Assembly (NCBI GenBank): GCA_963922565.1
Contig: CAWUIQ010000001.1
Location: 1 to 64,000, forward strand
Origin: JBCBKL01 sp963922565
GTDB lineage: Bacteria; Pseudomonadota; Alphaproteobacteria; Rhodobacterales; Rhodobacteraceae
DNA length: 64,000 nt
Direction of reading: 5' to 3'
Below, piece after piece: positions 49,532 to 57,267 of this stretch. Numbering within the stretch: the stretch's first letter is position 1; each line of letters begins with the position of its first letter. The notes beneath the pieces are model-generated. The model worked only from the letters and a program-made list of their open reading frames with translations. It did no database searches and was not told where the DNA came from. A program made the translations under genes and the position numbers.

Positions 49532-50506
49532 ATGGATCAGATCTTTTCCTTGGCGGTCGACAATCTTGTTTCGCCCATAATTCTTTCGTTCGCGCTGGGC
49601 CTGGCTGCCGCATTGGCGCGATCCGACCTGAGCATTCCCGAGGCGGTTGCCAAGGGGATGTCGATCTACCTTCTGTTTGCCATTGGGTTCAAAGGCGGCG
49701 TCAGCGTTGCGGCCCACGGCATCGACGCCAGTCTTGCGCTGTCGCTGCTTGCTGGCATTGTGCTGTCTGCCGGTCTGCCCTTCATCGCTTTCGCGTTGCT
49801 GCGGGTCATGACGGGACTAAGCCGTCTGGATGCTGCGGCCGTGGCCGCGCATTACGGTTCGATCTCAATCGTGACCTTTGTCGCGGCCACGTCCGTTTTG
49901 GACGCTGCCGGGATCACCTCCGAAGGCTATATCGTCGCCGTAGCCGCCGCGATGGAGGCACCGGCGATCCTGTCGGCGCTCTGGTTGGTTTCAAAGAATG
50001 GAAAGCGTGAGAGCAACGCGGATCTTATGCAGGAGATCCTTTTGAACGGATCGATCGTGCTGCTGATCGGAAGCTTTCTGATCGGCTGGGCGACGGGTCA
50101 GGAAGGGTTTGACCGCATCGCCAGCTTCATTGACGCGCCGTTTCAGGGGGTGCTCTGCCTGTTTCTGCTCGATATGGGCTTGGTCGCCGGACGCGGCCTC
50201 CGGCAGGGCAGTGGCTTTCTCAAGAGAGGTTTGGTGGCCTTTGGTGCTCTGATGCCGCTGACGGGCGCTGTGCTGGGCCTTGGGACCGGTTTGATGCTTG
50301 GGCTATCCACGGGCGGTGTCGCGCTGTTCATGGCGCTCTCTGCGTCTGCCAGTTACATCGCGGTGCCTGCAGCTATGCGCGTCGCATTGCCCGAGGCCAA
50401 CCCGTCCATCTACCTGACGCTGTCGCTCGGCATTACATTCCCTTTCAATCTGACCATCGGCATCCCGCTTTATGTTGCCGTTGCCAGCCAGATGACCGGA
50501 GGTTGA
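49532..50506 (+). CDS. sbtA: SbtA-type sodium-dependent bicarbonate transporter
   Basis: The 324-residue polytopic membrane protein has the PF05982 pattern: NLVSPIILSFALGLAAALARSDLSIPEAVAKGMSIYLLFAIGFKGGV, AAHYGSISIVTFVAA, a cytoplasmic loop (KNGKRESNAD), GVLCLFLLDMGLVAGRGL and SYIAVPAAMRVALPEANPSIYLTLSLGITFPFNLT. SbtA imports bicarbonate with Na+ in cyanobacteria. The second ATG (49532) lies a normal distance from AAGGG and is preferred over the ATG at 49526. A PII-like sbtB gene follows by three bases. Confidence 0.92.
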   Translation: MDQIFSLAVDNLVSPIILSFALGLAAALARSDLSIPEAVAKGMSIYLLFAIGFKGGVSVAAHGIDASLALSLLAGIVLSAGLPFIAFALLRVMTGLSRLDAAAVAAHYGSISIVTFVAATSVLDAAGITSEGYIVAVAAAMEAPAILSALWLVSKNGKRESNADLMQEILLNGSIVLLIGSFLIGWATGQEGFDRIASFIDAPFQGVLCLFLLDMGLVAGRGLRQGSGFLKRGLVAFGALMPLTGAVLGLGTGLMLGLSTGGVALFMALSASASYIAVPAAMRVALPEANPSIYLTLSLGITFPFNLTIGIPLYVAVASQMTGG

Positions 50507-50509
50507 TCC

Positions 50510-50821
50510 ATGAAGACACACAAGGCCAAGCGGGTTTCGATTATTATCGAGCAGGTGATGCAGCGTCGGTTGGCGGATGCCATGCAAAGTGCCGACGTAA
50601 CAGGTTACACGGTGTTTCCTGTGCTCGGCGGCTCCGGCCGATCGGGCGAGTGGAGCCGCGAAGGCCAGGTTACGCGAGCGGGCGGTATGGTTCAGGTGGT
50701 TTGTGTTATTCGGCCCGAGCGGCTCGACAAACTGCTTGAGGCAGCGTTCGAAGTTGTCGAGCGACACATCGGGATTGTCACGATCAGCGACGTCGAAGTC
50801 CTGAGGGCCGACAGGTTCTGA
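50510..50821 (+). CDS. sbtB: SbtB-like PII-family regulator of SbtA
   Basis: The 103-residue protein has a PII-like ferredoxin fold (KRVSIIIEQVMQRRLADAMQSADVTGYTVFPVLGGSGRSGEW as the T-loop region, QVVCVIRPERLDKLLEAAFEVVERHIGIVTISDVEVL). Cyanobacterial SbtB binds adenylyl nucleotides such as cAMP, ADP and AMP and locks SbtA. The C-terminal CGPxGC redox switch of some SbtB proteins is absent. A perfect GGAGGT site at the end of sbtA drives its translation. Confidence 0.9.
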   Translation: MKTHKAKRVSIIIEQVMQRRLADAMQSADVTGYTVFPVLGGSGRSGEWSREGQVTRAGGMVQVVCVIRPERLDKLLEAAFEVVERHIGIVTISDVEVLRADRF

Positions 50822-50824
50822 GCG

Positions 50825-51052
50825 CTAGTGCTTACCAGCGCCACAGCTGATTTGAGTTCGCAGGTCGGCAATTGGTATCGGGCGCAGCGCCCGTACTGGT
50901 TTTGCAGGCTCACGGCGCACCGTGTTTCGCCCAAGTTCTTCTTCGAACAACTCTAACAGTTGTGCACGCGTTACAGCGTTCTGGTCTTCAACTCTGTCCT
51001 GTCTACGACCGGCCGAAAGGCGACGCATTGGCGACGCAAAGATCCGTAGCAT
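50825..51052 (-). CDS. Possible small basic protein, antisense-facing sbtB
   Basis: A 75-residue frame from ATG 51052, with GGGGGAAG upstream, encodes a basic, helical sequence (AVTRAQLLELFEEELGRNTVRREPAKP, PIPIADLRTQISCGAGKH). No family was recognised, and the stop is 3 bp from the sbtB stop. The ribosome site and sensible composition favour a real gene, but no independent support exists. Confidence 0.42.
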   Translation of the reverse strand: MLRIFASPMRRLSAGRRQDRVEDQNAVTRAQLLELFEEELGRNTVRREPAKPVRALRPIPIADLRTQISCGAGKH

Positions 51053-51628
51053 GGCTTCCCCCAAGCACTTGGCAGCGTAAAGGCCTTGCGGCCCGATTTC
51101 ATCCCCGTGTCCGTGCTGGACACTTCTTGTTTGGCGATGAATGGATTAAGGCGCAACTGTGACGTGTGGGTCATGGGGAATAAGATTTTGGTCTTCCCCG
51201 GCTTAATTACGCGCAACTGCTTGCAAGTGAGATTATCGCAATATCCGATTGACGCTAGTTTTCCTGTTTATGAACAAACGGTTAATTCAATAAGCGGAAT
51301 GTCGCCGAAGACCGGGTTCGATGTGGTAATATCAATTGCCCAATAAGCACCTCTTCGCGAATGACGTAGCGTAACCCTGTGGATAGTTTGCGTCTTTTTT
51401 GTGCAAATCTCGCCAAATCACCGGTCAAGCGGTCCAGATTATGTCAATTTGTCGCAAGAGATTCGGTCTCTTTCGTCGGCGATTCTGTTCGAAAGTTGCG
51501 CCGAAGACCGGTCTTGAGCAGGTCTATTTCATGGTTGGCTGAAAGCAGACGATAACATCTCGGTCGACCACAGCATGGCGCAGAAGCCTCCCGCTGGCCT
51601 GAAACAAGGTCGGCAGCCCCGAGCAAGA
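51053..51628. other. 576-bp region without a recognised gene
   Basis: The stretch is more AT-rich than its surroundings, especially 51180-51300 and 51360-51480. It contains a 9-bp direct repeat GCGCAACTG (51151 and 51211) and a hairpin GGGGAA/TTCCCC (51175-51199). No frame has a convincing ribosome site plus coding pattern. It may hold a promoter or a small RNA; none was identified. Confidence 0.6.
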
Positions 51629-52651
51629 TCAGCCTTTTTTCAGGATACGCGTCCCCAAGACCTCTGCGATTTGAACCGCGTTCAAGGCGGCCCCTTTCCG
51701 AAGGTTGTCCGAGACGCACCAGAGGTTCAGCCCGTTCTCGATGGTCGAGTCCTGGCGGATACGACTGATGAACGTTGCAAAGTCTCCGACGCATTCGATC
51801 GGGGTGACGTATCCACCGGGCTCGCGCTTGTCGATGACCATCACGCCGGGCGCTTCGCGCAGGATGTCGCGTGCTTCGTCTTCGTCGAGGAAATCTTCGA
51901 ACTCGATGTTGACCGCTTCTGAATGGCCGACAAAGACCGGAACGCGGACACAGGTCGCGGTGACCTTTATGGCAGGGTCGACGATCTTTTTCGTCTCAGC
52001 CACCATCTTCCACTCTTCCTTGGTCGATCCGTCTTCCATGAAGACATCGATCTGCGGGATCACGTTGAACGCGATCTGCTTCTGGAACGTCTTTGGCGGG
52101 ACGTCAGCGGTTGGGTTGTAAACGGCCTTGGTCTGATCCCACAGCTCGTCCATGCCACCCTTTCCGGCACCCGATGCAGATTGATAGGTGCTGACGACAA
52201 CGCGCTTGATGCGGGCGCGGTCATGTAACGGTTTCAAGGCGACGACCATCTGCGCTGTCGAGCAGTTCGGGTTCGCGATGATATTCTTTTTCGAATAGCC
52301 TTCGATCGCGTCTGCATTCACCTCCGGCACGATCAGGGGCACGTCCGGATCGTAGCGATAAAGCGACGAGTTATCGATAACAACGCATCCAGCCGCAGCA
52401 GCTTTGGGTGCATAGATCTTGGTGGCGTCCGATCCGATCGCGAAAAGGGCAATATCCCATCCGGCAAAATCGAACGTATCCAGATCCTTCGTCGTCAATG
52501 TCTTTTCGCCGAACGTAACCTCTGTACCCAGCGATTTGCGCGAGGCCAAAGCCACGATTTCATCAACGGGGAACTGGCGCTCGGCCAGGATGTTCAGCAT
52601 TTCGCGGCCCACGTTTCCGGTGGCGCCCGCGACGACGACGCGATAGCCCAT
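51629..52651 (-). CDS. asd: Aspartate-semialdehyde dehydrogenase
   Basis: Asd reduces aspartyl phosphate to aspartate semialdehyde, feeding diaminopimelate, lysine, threonine and methionine. The 340-residue enzyme has VVAGATGNVGREMLNIL at the N-terminus, SRKSLGTEV, VIDNSSLYRYDPDVPLIVPEVN, NPNCSTAQMVVALKPL (catalytic Cys), and STYQSASGAGKGGMDEL. AAAGGAGT precedes ATG 52651. It lies 31 bp downstream of the MFS gene on the same strand. Confidence 0.96.
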   Translation of the reverse strand: MGYRVVVAGATGNVGREMLNILAERQFPVDEIVALASRKSLGTEVTFGEKTLTTKDLDTFDFAGWDIALFAIGSDATKIYAPKAAAAGCVVIDNSSLYRYDPDVPLIVPEVNADAIEGYSKKNIIANPNCSTAQMVVALKPLHDRARIKRVVVSTYQSASGAGKGGMDELWDQTKAVYNPTADVPPKTFQKQIAFNVIPQIDVFMEDGSTKEEWKMVAETKKIVDPAIKVTATCVRVPVFVGHSEAVNIEFEDFLDEDEARDILREAPGVMVIDKREPGGYVTPIECVGDFATFISRIRQDSTIENGLNLWCVSDNLRKGAALNAVQIAEVLGTRILKKG

Positions 52652-52682
52652 TCCTTTACTCCTTTTGAATGGCCCGGGCCTA

Positions 52683-53897
52683 TTATACCCGTTGCTTTCC
52701 GGGTGAAAGGGGTACTGTGCTTTGGGCTTGTTCCCGACTGAACAAATAGATCAAAAGCCCGATCAAGAGCAGTGCGCCGTAGACTGCGAAGATGATGGCA
52801 TAGGGGGTCGCGGGGTCCGGTCCGTCGCTTACTGCCCGGTGCAGGCTGCCCGATGCGAATTGGGCAACGCCGACCCCGCCGATCCCGAACAGGTTCATCA
52901 GCGTGACCCCTCGTCCGATCAGGTTAGGCGGAAAGAAACTGCGGGCATGGGCAATGATGACCGGAAAGCTGGCACCCAGAAACCCGATGGCCGCCATAAG
53001 GGCAATCGATACTCCTGCGCCTTGGGTGATCATGCCGGCAAGGGACAGGATGGCTGTAGCGCACAACATATTGCCGGCGACGACGACCCACTTCCGGGTG
53101 CCAAAGAAGCGGTCCAGTGGTCCGTAGGCGACAACACCTGCGATCATGGCAAGGCTCATCACCAGCGTGGCTTGCCCGATCTGCTCGGTGGTCAGGCCAA
53201 AGACGTCGTTGAGATAGGGGCCGATCCACAGGCCCCGGATCGCGGCGACCGGGATGTAGTTGGTGAACATGATCGGGAAGAGCAGCCACAGCCCCGGCAT
53301 TCGCAGAAGATCGAACAGTGATCCGCTTTGGTCTTCCGCCTCGCTTTCGGAAGGATCGCGAACAAGCAGCAGGATGCCGAGTGCAACAACTCCCGTTAAT
53401 CCTGCCAGCGCCCACATCGTTGCCCGCCACCCGATTGTTTCAGCTGCAAGCGCCGTGGGGTAAGACGCGACGAGGTTCCCCACTGTCCCGACACCGATCA
53501 TGAGGGCCGCGAGGGTTGCGAACCTGACGGGTGCATAATCCTTTGCAAATATATAGTAGCTGGCCATAAGGACCGGCGAACACCCGATCCCGATCAACAG
53601 CATGGCGGCATGGATATGCCACGGCGCGGTGGCAACCGCAAAAACAGCGGCCCCACCCGCGCCCCCGATCCCAAAGAGTATCGCTGCGGTTCGCCTTGGT
53701 CCGATCGTGTCGAGCGCCCAACCGACCGGCAACTGCATCAGCGCGAACGACACGAACCAAAGGCCCGAGGCGACAGCCAGCTCGTCAGGACCCGTTCCCA
53801 GATCTGTTTCCAGCGGTCCAGACAGGACCGCTAGGAAGGCGCGAAAGAACTGGCTCAGCACATAGGACAGCGCCAGCAGGATGATGCCGGGCGTCAT
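52683..53897 (-). CDS. MFS transporter
   Basis: The 404-residue protein has twelve predicted membrane helices in the MFS arrangement: LSYVLSQFFRAFLAVLSGPL, LMQLPVGWALDTIGPRRTAAI (loop 2-3 motif A), and a central charged loop (RDPSESEAEDQSG) between the two halves. The substrate is not evident. Its ATG overlaps the aldolase stop (ATGA), so the two are coupled; the transporter may import the substrate or export the product of that aldolase (inference). Confidence 0.9.
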   Translation of the reverse strand: MTPGIILLALSYVLSQFFRAFLAVLSGPLETDLGTGPDELAVASGLWFVSFALMQLPVGWALDTIGPRRTAAILFGIGGAGGAAVFAVATAPWHIHAAMLLIGIGCSPVLMASYYIFAKDYAPVRFATLAALMIGVGTVGNLVASYPTALAAETIGWRATMWALAGLTGVVALGILLLVRDPSESEAEDQSGSLFDLLRMPGLWLLFPIMFTNYIPVAAIRGLWIGPYLNDVFGLTTEQIGQATLVMSLAMIAGVVAYGPLDRFFGTRKWVVVAGNMLCATAILSLAGMITQGAGVSIALMAAIGFLGASFPVIIAHARSFFPPNLIGRGVTLMNLFGIGGVGVAQFASGSLHRAVSDGPDPATPYAIIFAVYGALLLIGLLIYLFSREQAQSTVPLSPGKQRV

Positions 53898-54670
53898 GCC
53901 TCGCCGCTTTTCCAGCGCTTCGCGGTTGCACGGGCCGTCTGCGCCAACATTCCTATATCCAGACCCACAGCGAGGAATTGCGCCCCGGCTTCGAGGCTCG
54001 CTTCGGTCATGTCCTCGCGGGTCGAAAGGATGCCTGGCGCCTTACCAGCGGCCTTGATCCTGCCAAGCGCGCCCATGATCATCTCCTGCACCTCTGGGTG
54101 CATGATGTCGCCCATATGGCCATAATCGGCACTCAGATCCGCCGGACCGATAAAGACGCCGTCTACGCCCTCGACGGCAAGGATGTCGTCCAGGGCCTCC
54201 ATTCCAGCCCGATTTTCGACCTGAACAAGGAGGCAGATCTGATCGTCCGCGCTCTTCCCGTAGTCGCCGATCTCCCCGTAGTAAGATGCACGGGCAAGCG
54301 AATAACCTACGCCGCGCTCGCCGACGGGCGGATAGCGGCAGGCGCGTACAAGCTGTTCGGCCTGCGCCGCGCTTTCGACGATCGGCACGAGGATGGTTTG
54401 AACGCCGCAATCGAGAACCTGCTTGATGATCCACGTCTCACCTATCGGCACCCGGACAACCGCAGTGCTGTCGCTGTTCTCCAGCGCGATAAGCTGATTG
54501 CGGATCGTTGCGATGTCGTAGGGTGCATGTTCGCCGTCGACCAGTACCCAGTCAAAGCCTGCGGTTCCCAGCAATTCAGACACCATAGGTGTACCCAGTG
54601 AATTCCAGCAGCCAAAGATGGTCTGCCCCTCGCGGATCGCTTTCTTGAATGGATTGACTGGTGCCGGCAT
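53894..54670 (-). CDS. HpcH/HpaI-family class II aldolase
   Basis: The 258-residue enzyme has the HpaI pattern: GCWNSLGTPMVSELLGTAGFDWVLVDGEHAPYD, VVRVPIGETWIIKQVLDCGVQTILVPIVESAAQAEQLV, VQVENRAGMEALDDI (metal-binding Glu) and FIGPADLSADYG (metal-binding Asp). Such aldolases cleave 4-hydroxy-2-oxo acids to pyruvate and an aldehyde with a divalent metal. GGGGAGGAAG precedes ATG. It heads a two-gene unit with the MFS transporter. Confidence 0.92.
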   Translation of the reverse strand: MPAPVNPFKKAIREGQTIFGCWNSLGTPMVSELLGTAGFDWVLVDGEHAPYDIATIRNQLIALENSDSTAVVRVPIGETWIIKQVLDCGVQTILVPIVESAAQAEQLVRACRYPPVGERGVGYSLARASYYGEIGDYGKSADDQICLLVQVENRAGMEALDDILAVEGVDGVFIGPADLSADYGHMGDIMHPEVQEMIMGALGRIKAAGKAPGILSTREDMTEASLEAGAQFLAVGLDIGMLAQTARATAKRWKSGEA

Positions 54671-54818
54671 CGTCTTCCTCCCCCTCTTGAGCCGGACCCT
54701 AGAGCGGAAGCAGCGGAAAAGGCCAGCGGAGTCTGCAGGGGCCGCCAGCTGGGTTAGATTTTGTTATCACTCATAACTATTATAGAGAGTTACGATAAAG
54801 CTGGGCCGATCCGGGGTG

Positions 54819-55523
54819 TCAGACGACCTTGATAACGTCCTTGCCGACGGCCAGCATGTATCCGCGCCGCGCGATGTTCTTGACCAACAACTCGCTGACG
54901 ATCTGATTGCCCAGCGTGTCGCGCAGCCTCTTGATGCGGGTGGCGCCTGCCGCTTCTTCGCAGTCGGCGGCGGGTCGGCCCGAGATGAGGCCTTCCAACT
55001 CCGCGCCGCTCAGCACATCGTCGTCCATCCGCGCCTCGGCCAGGACCGACAGGGTTTCCATCGCCGCATCCGTGAGTTTGAACCCGAGGTCGTTCAGATA
55101 GACGGTGTTTTCCTCGCGGCTGATCAACAGTGAACTCACCTGAATGCCAGCACGTTCAATCTGTGCCATGCGCCGGTTCATGGCGACGATCATCACCAGA
55201 AAGACCAGCGCGGCGATCATCATGCCCGTTGAAAAGACAAGTAGGACAAAGATGACGACCCGGTAGCTGGCCAGCGTATCGGAAAACGCGGTGCCCGATT
55301 GCGCGAGGATCTCAAGCAGCTTTATCTCGGCCTGGCTGGTGAGATCTGCGTTCTCGATGAACATCCGTTCGACACGGGCATCGAACGCCCCCGCATCGGG
55401 CAGGGTCAGGAACAGCCACAACGCCGACGCGATCAATACCGCGACGATGACAGCGACGCCGATGACGACAATGCGCTCGCCCGATCGTCTTATCTCAGTA
55501 GCGGAGGTAGTATCGTCCTGCAC
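54819..55523 (-). CDS. Membrane protein with C-terminal OmpR-type winged helix
   Basis: The 234-residue protein has a short N-terminal tail, a membrane helix (about 18-41), an outside loop of about 60 residues, a second helix (about 105-130, VVIFVLLVFSTGMMIAALVF) and a cytoplasmic C-terminal domain. The C-terminal 80 residues (LTDAAMETLSVLAEA, RIKRLRDTLGNQIVSELLVKNIARRGYML) look like the winged helix of OmpR/ToxR regulators, with the RLRDxLG and RGYxL ends. It resembles ToxR turned around, with the DNA-binding part after the membrane segments. GTG 55523 has AAAGGAAAG upstream. The upstream secreted-protein gene overlaps by 29 bp. Confidence 0.75.
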   Translation of the reverse strand: MQDDTTSATEIRRSGERIVVIGVAVIVAVLIASALWLFLTLPDAGAFDARVERMFIENADLTSQAEIKLLEILAQSGTAFSDTLASYRVVIFVLLVFSTGMMIAALVFLVMIVAMNRRMAQIERAGIQVSSLLISREENTVYLNDLGFKLTDAAMETLSVLAEARMDDDVLSGAELEGLISGRPAADCEEAAGATRIKRLRDTLGNQIVSELLVKNIARRGYMLAVGKDVIKVV

Positions 55524-55776
55524 TGTCTTTCCTTTGTCCCAGACCTTCGGGTCCGAAGACTGACATGACCTGCAACAACGTCCAACCCTGCGAGGCAAGA
55601 CGCTGCTTGAGTTCGGACTGTGCAGTGCCACGGTCACAAGACCCGCGGATCTGCGCCACACCATAATGCAGGCGCAGGGGACTGTCCTGTTTGGCCTTGT
55701 AATCGGCATAGCACTGCGCATGCGCAGCCATCGGCAGCGTCAGGGCAACAGCAAGAATGAGCGCAAATTTTCTCAT
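55495..55776 (-). CDS. Small secreted hypothetical protein
   Basis: The 93-residue protein has a signal peptide (MRKFALILAVALTLPMAAHA, cleaved before QCYADYKAK) and a mature part of about 73 residues (PLRLHYGVAQIRGSC, LASQGWTLLQVMSVFGPEGL, QRKDSAGRYYLRY) with two Cys. I recall the sequence as common in Rhodobacteraceae, but no function is known to me. It precedes and overlaps the membrane winged-helix gene on the same strand, so the two form an operon; a sensor-ligand relation is possible (inference). Confidence 0.8.
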   Translation of the reverse strand: MRKFALILAVALTLPMAAHAQCYADYKAKQDSPLRLHYGVAQIRGSCDRGTAQSELKQRLASQGWTLLQVMSVFGPEGLGQRKDSAGRYYLRY

Positions 55777-55950
55777 ACCGTATTCATGTGCCTGAAACCG
55801 CAGATATTCAATAACCACAAGCACTTCATCCGCTTGTTATTGGATATCAGGGCGCTGTTATTGCCTGTCTTGCAGCCCCGCTCCCATCATCAATCCAGCG
55901 CCACCGCCAATCGGTCGGCCAATTGGAAAACCCGATATAGGAGCTGACCC

Positions 55951-56427
55951 ATGCACCGCAAATTCATCGCTGCCATAGCAGCTGCATCCATATTCATAAC
56001 AGGCATCTCAGCCGCGCCGGTGCGTGCCGGGGACGACGACGTCGCCCGTGCGCTGGCCGCGATCGTCGGTCTCGCCATCGTCGGCGCTGCGATCAACGAA
56101 GCGCGCGATGACCGCAAGAAAAAGGCGAGCGTCACGCGCAAGAAGGTTCACAAGCACCACCAAGTCAAGAAACCGCACCACATTCACCCGCGTCCGCTGC
56201 CCCATCGGGCGCGCCGCAACCTCCTGCCGGGTGAATGTCTTTACAGCTTCGATACGTACGAAGGCCCGGCACGCGTCTTTGGCGCGCGCTGCCTGGAGCG
56301 AAACTATCGGTACGTGAACAGCCTGCCGCAATCCTGCCTGCGTCGCGTCTGGACGGATCGGGGCACTCGTTATGGCTACGGCGCACGTTGCCTTCGCCGC
56401 CAAGGTTACCAGTTGGCCCACCGTTAA
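55951..56427 (+). CDS. Secreted His/Lys-rich hypothetical protein
   Basis: The 158-residue protein has a signal peptide (cleavage near APVRA), a hydrophobic Ala/Ile helix (ARALAAIVGLAIVGAAI), a His/Lys/Arg/Pro-rich linker (KVHKHHQVKKPHHIHPRPLPHR) and a Cys-containing C-terminal part with five Cys (ECLY, RCLERNYRYV, SCLRRVW, ARCLRRQGY). The linker could bind metal or nucleic acid. AGGAGCTGACCC precedes ATG, and a strong terminator follows. No family was recognised. Confidence 0.82.
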   Translation: MHRKFIAAIAAASIFITGISAAPVRAGDDDVARALAAIVGLAIVGAAINEARDDRKKKASVTRKKVHKHHQVKKPHHIHPRPLPHRARRNLLPGECLYSFDTYEGPARVFGARCLERNYRYVNSLPQSCLRRVWTDRGTRYGYGARCLRRQGYQLAHR

Positions 56428-56458
56428 TAAGGGCCACCCGTCCCACGTGGGGACACTT

Positions 56459-56490
56459 GAGGAGGATGTTCGGGCATCCTCCTCTTTTTT
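56459..56490 (+). terminator. Rho-independent terminator after the His/Lys-rich protein gene
   Basis: GAGGAGGATG (56459-56468) and CATCCTCCTC (56475-56484) form a perfect 10-bp stem with a 6-nt loop, followed by six T (56485-56490). Confidence 0.92.
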
Positions 56491-56558
56491 GTGCCTGCCG
56501 CTGTTGCAACGCCGGGACCTGCCTGCTGATATGCCGTATGGGATTGCGAGGATCAGGT

Positions 56559-57176
56559 GTGCCCGACTTTTCGCTTGAAACGGAATTGCAAGGCCTGCGC
56601 GTCGCCGGTGTTGACGAGGTGGGGCGCGGCCCGCTGGCTGGCCCGGTCATGGCCGCCGCTGTTGTGCTGGATCCCGGCAACATCCCCGAAGGCCTGGACG
56701 ACTCGAAAAAACTGAGCCCGAAGCGGCGCGAGGCGATCCATGAAGAGATCATCTTATCCGCCGATGTGGCGGTCGGACTGGCCAGCGTCGAGGAAATCGA
56801 TGACCTCAACATTCTGCGCGCTTCTCATCTTGCGATGCTGCGGGCCATTCGCGGTTTGGCAGAGCCGCCGGATCATGTCTTGATCGACGGCCATCTTGTT
56901 CCGGCGGGCCTCAACCTGCCCGCAAGCGGCATCGTCAAAGGTGATGCGCGATCCTTGTCGATTGCGGCGGCTTCTATCGTTGCCAAGATCAGGCGCGATG
57001 CACTGATGGTGGATTTGGCGCAACAGCACCCCGGCTATGGCTGGGAAACCAATAAGGGGTATCCGTCGAAAAGCCACAAGTCGGCGCTTCAAAATCTTGG
57101 TGTGACCCCACACCATAGACGCTCGTTTCGACCGGTCCACAACATCTTGTATCAAGCAGAAATGCTAAGCGATTGA
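56559..57176 (+). CDS. rnhB: Ribonuclease HII
   Basis: RNase HII removes RNA from RNA-DNA hybrids and single ribonucleotides in DNA. The 205-residue enzyme has VDEVGRGPLAGPVMAAAV (first Asp and Glu), LDDSKKLSPKRRE, VLIDGHLVPAG (Asp) and GDARSLSIAAASIVAKIRRD, at normal length. GTG 56559 is preferred because GAGGA lies six bases upstream; an in-frame ATG 21 bases earlier has no ribosome site. It precedes ccrM with GANTC sites between them. Confidence 0.94.
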   Translation: MPDFSLETELQGLRVAGVDEVGRGPLAGPVMAAAVVLDPGNIPEGLDDSKKLSPKRREAIHEEIILSADVAVGLASVEEIDDLNILRASHLAMLRAIRGLAEPPDHVLIDGHLVPAGLNLPASGIVKGDARSLSIAAASIVAKIRRDALMVDLAQQHPGYGWETNKGYPSKSHKSALQNLGVTPHHRRSFRPVHNILYQAEMLSD

Positions 57177-57213
57177 TTCAAAAAAGAATTTGACCGCGAA
57201 TCGCCTTTGACTC
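57175..57213. promoter_or_regulatory. Three GANTC methylation sites in front of ccrM
   Basis: GATTC (57175-57179), GAATC (57198-57202) and GACTC (57209-57213) lie within 39 bp in the rnhB-ccrM gap. GANTC occurs once per about 256 bp at random, so the cluster is dense. CcrM methylates GANTC, so this may be a self-control region, as in Caulobacter. Confidence 0.6.
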
Positions 57214-57267
57214 ATCTTGTTCACAACGAACGAGCGCACCAAATGCGCCGGGACAGAGGCAGTAACG

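Noticed and set aside
51053..51628. tRNA or other stable RNA gene in the gene-free stretch
   Set aside because: No T-loop/acceptor pattern or CCA end was found on either strand by eye.
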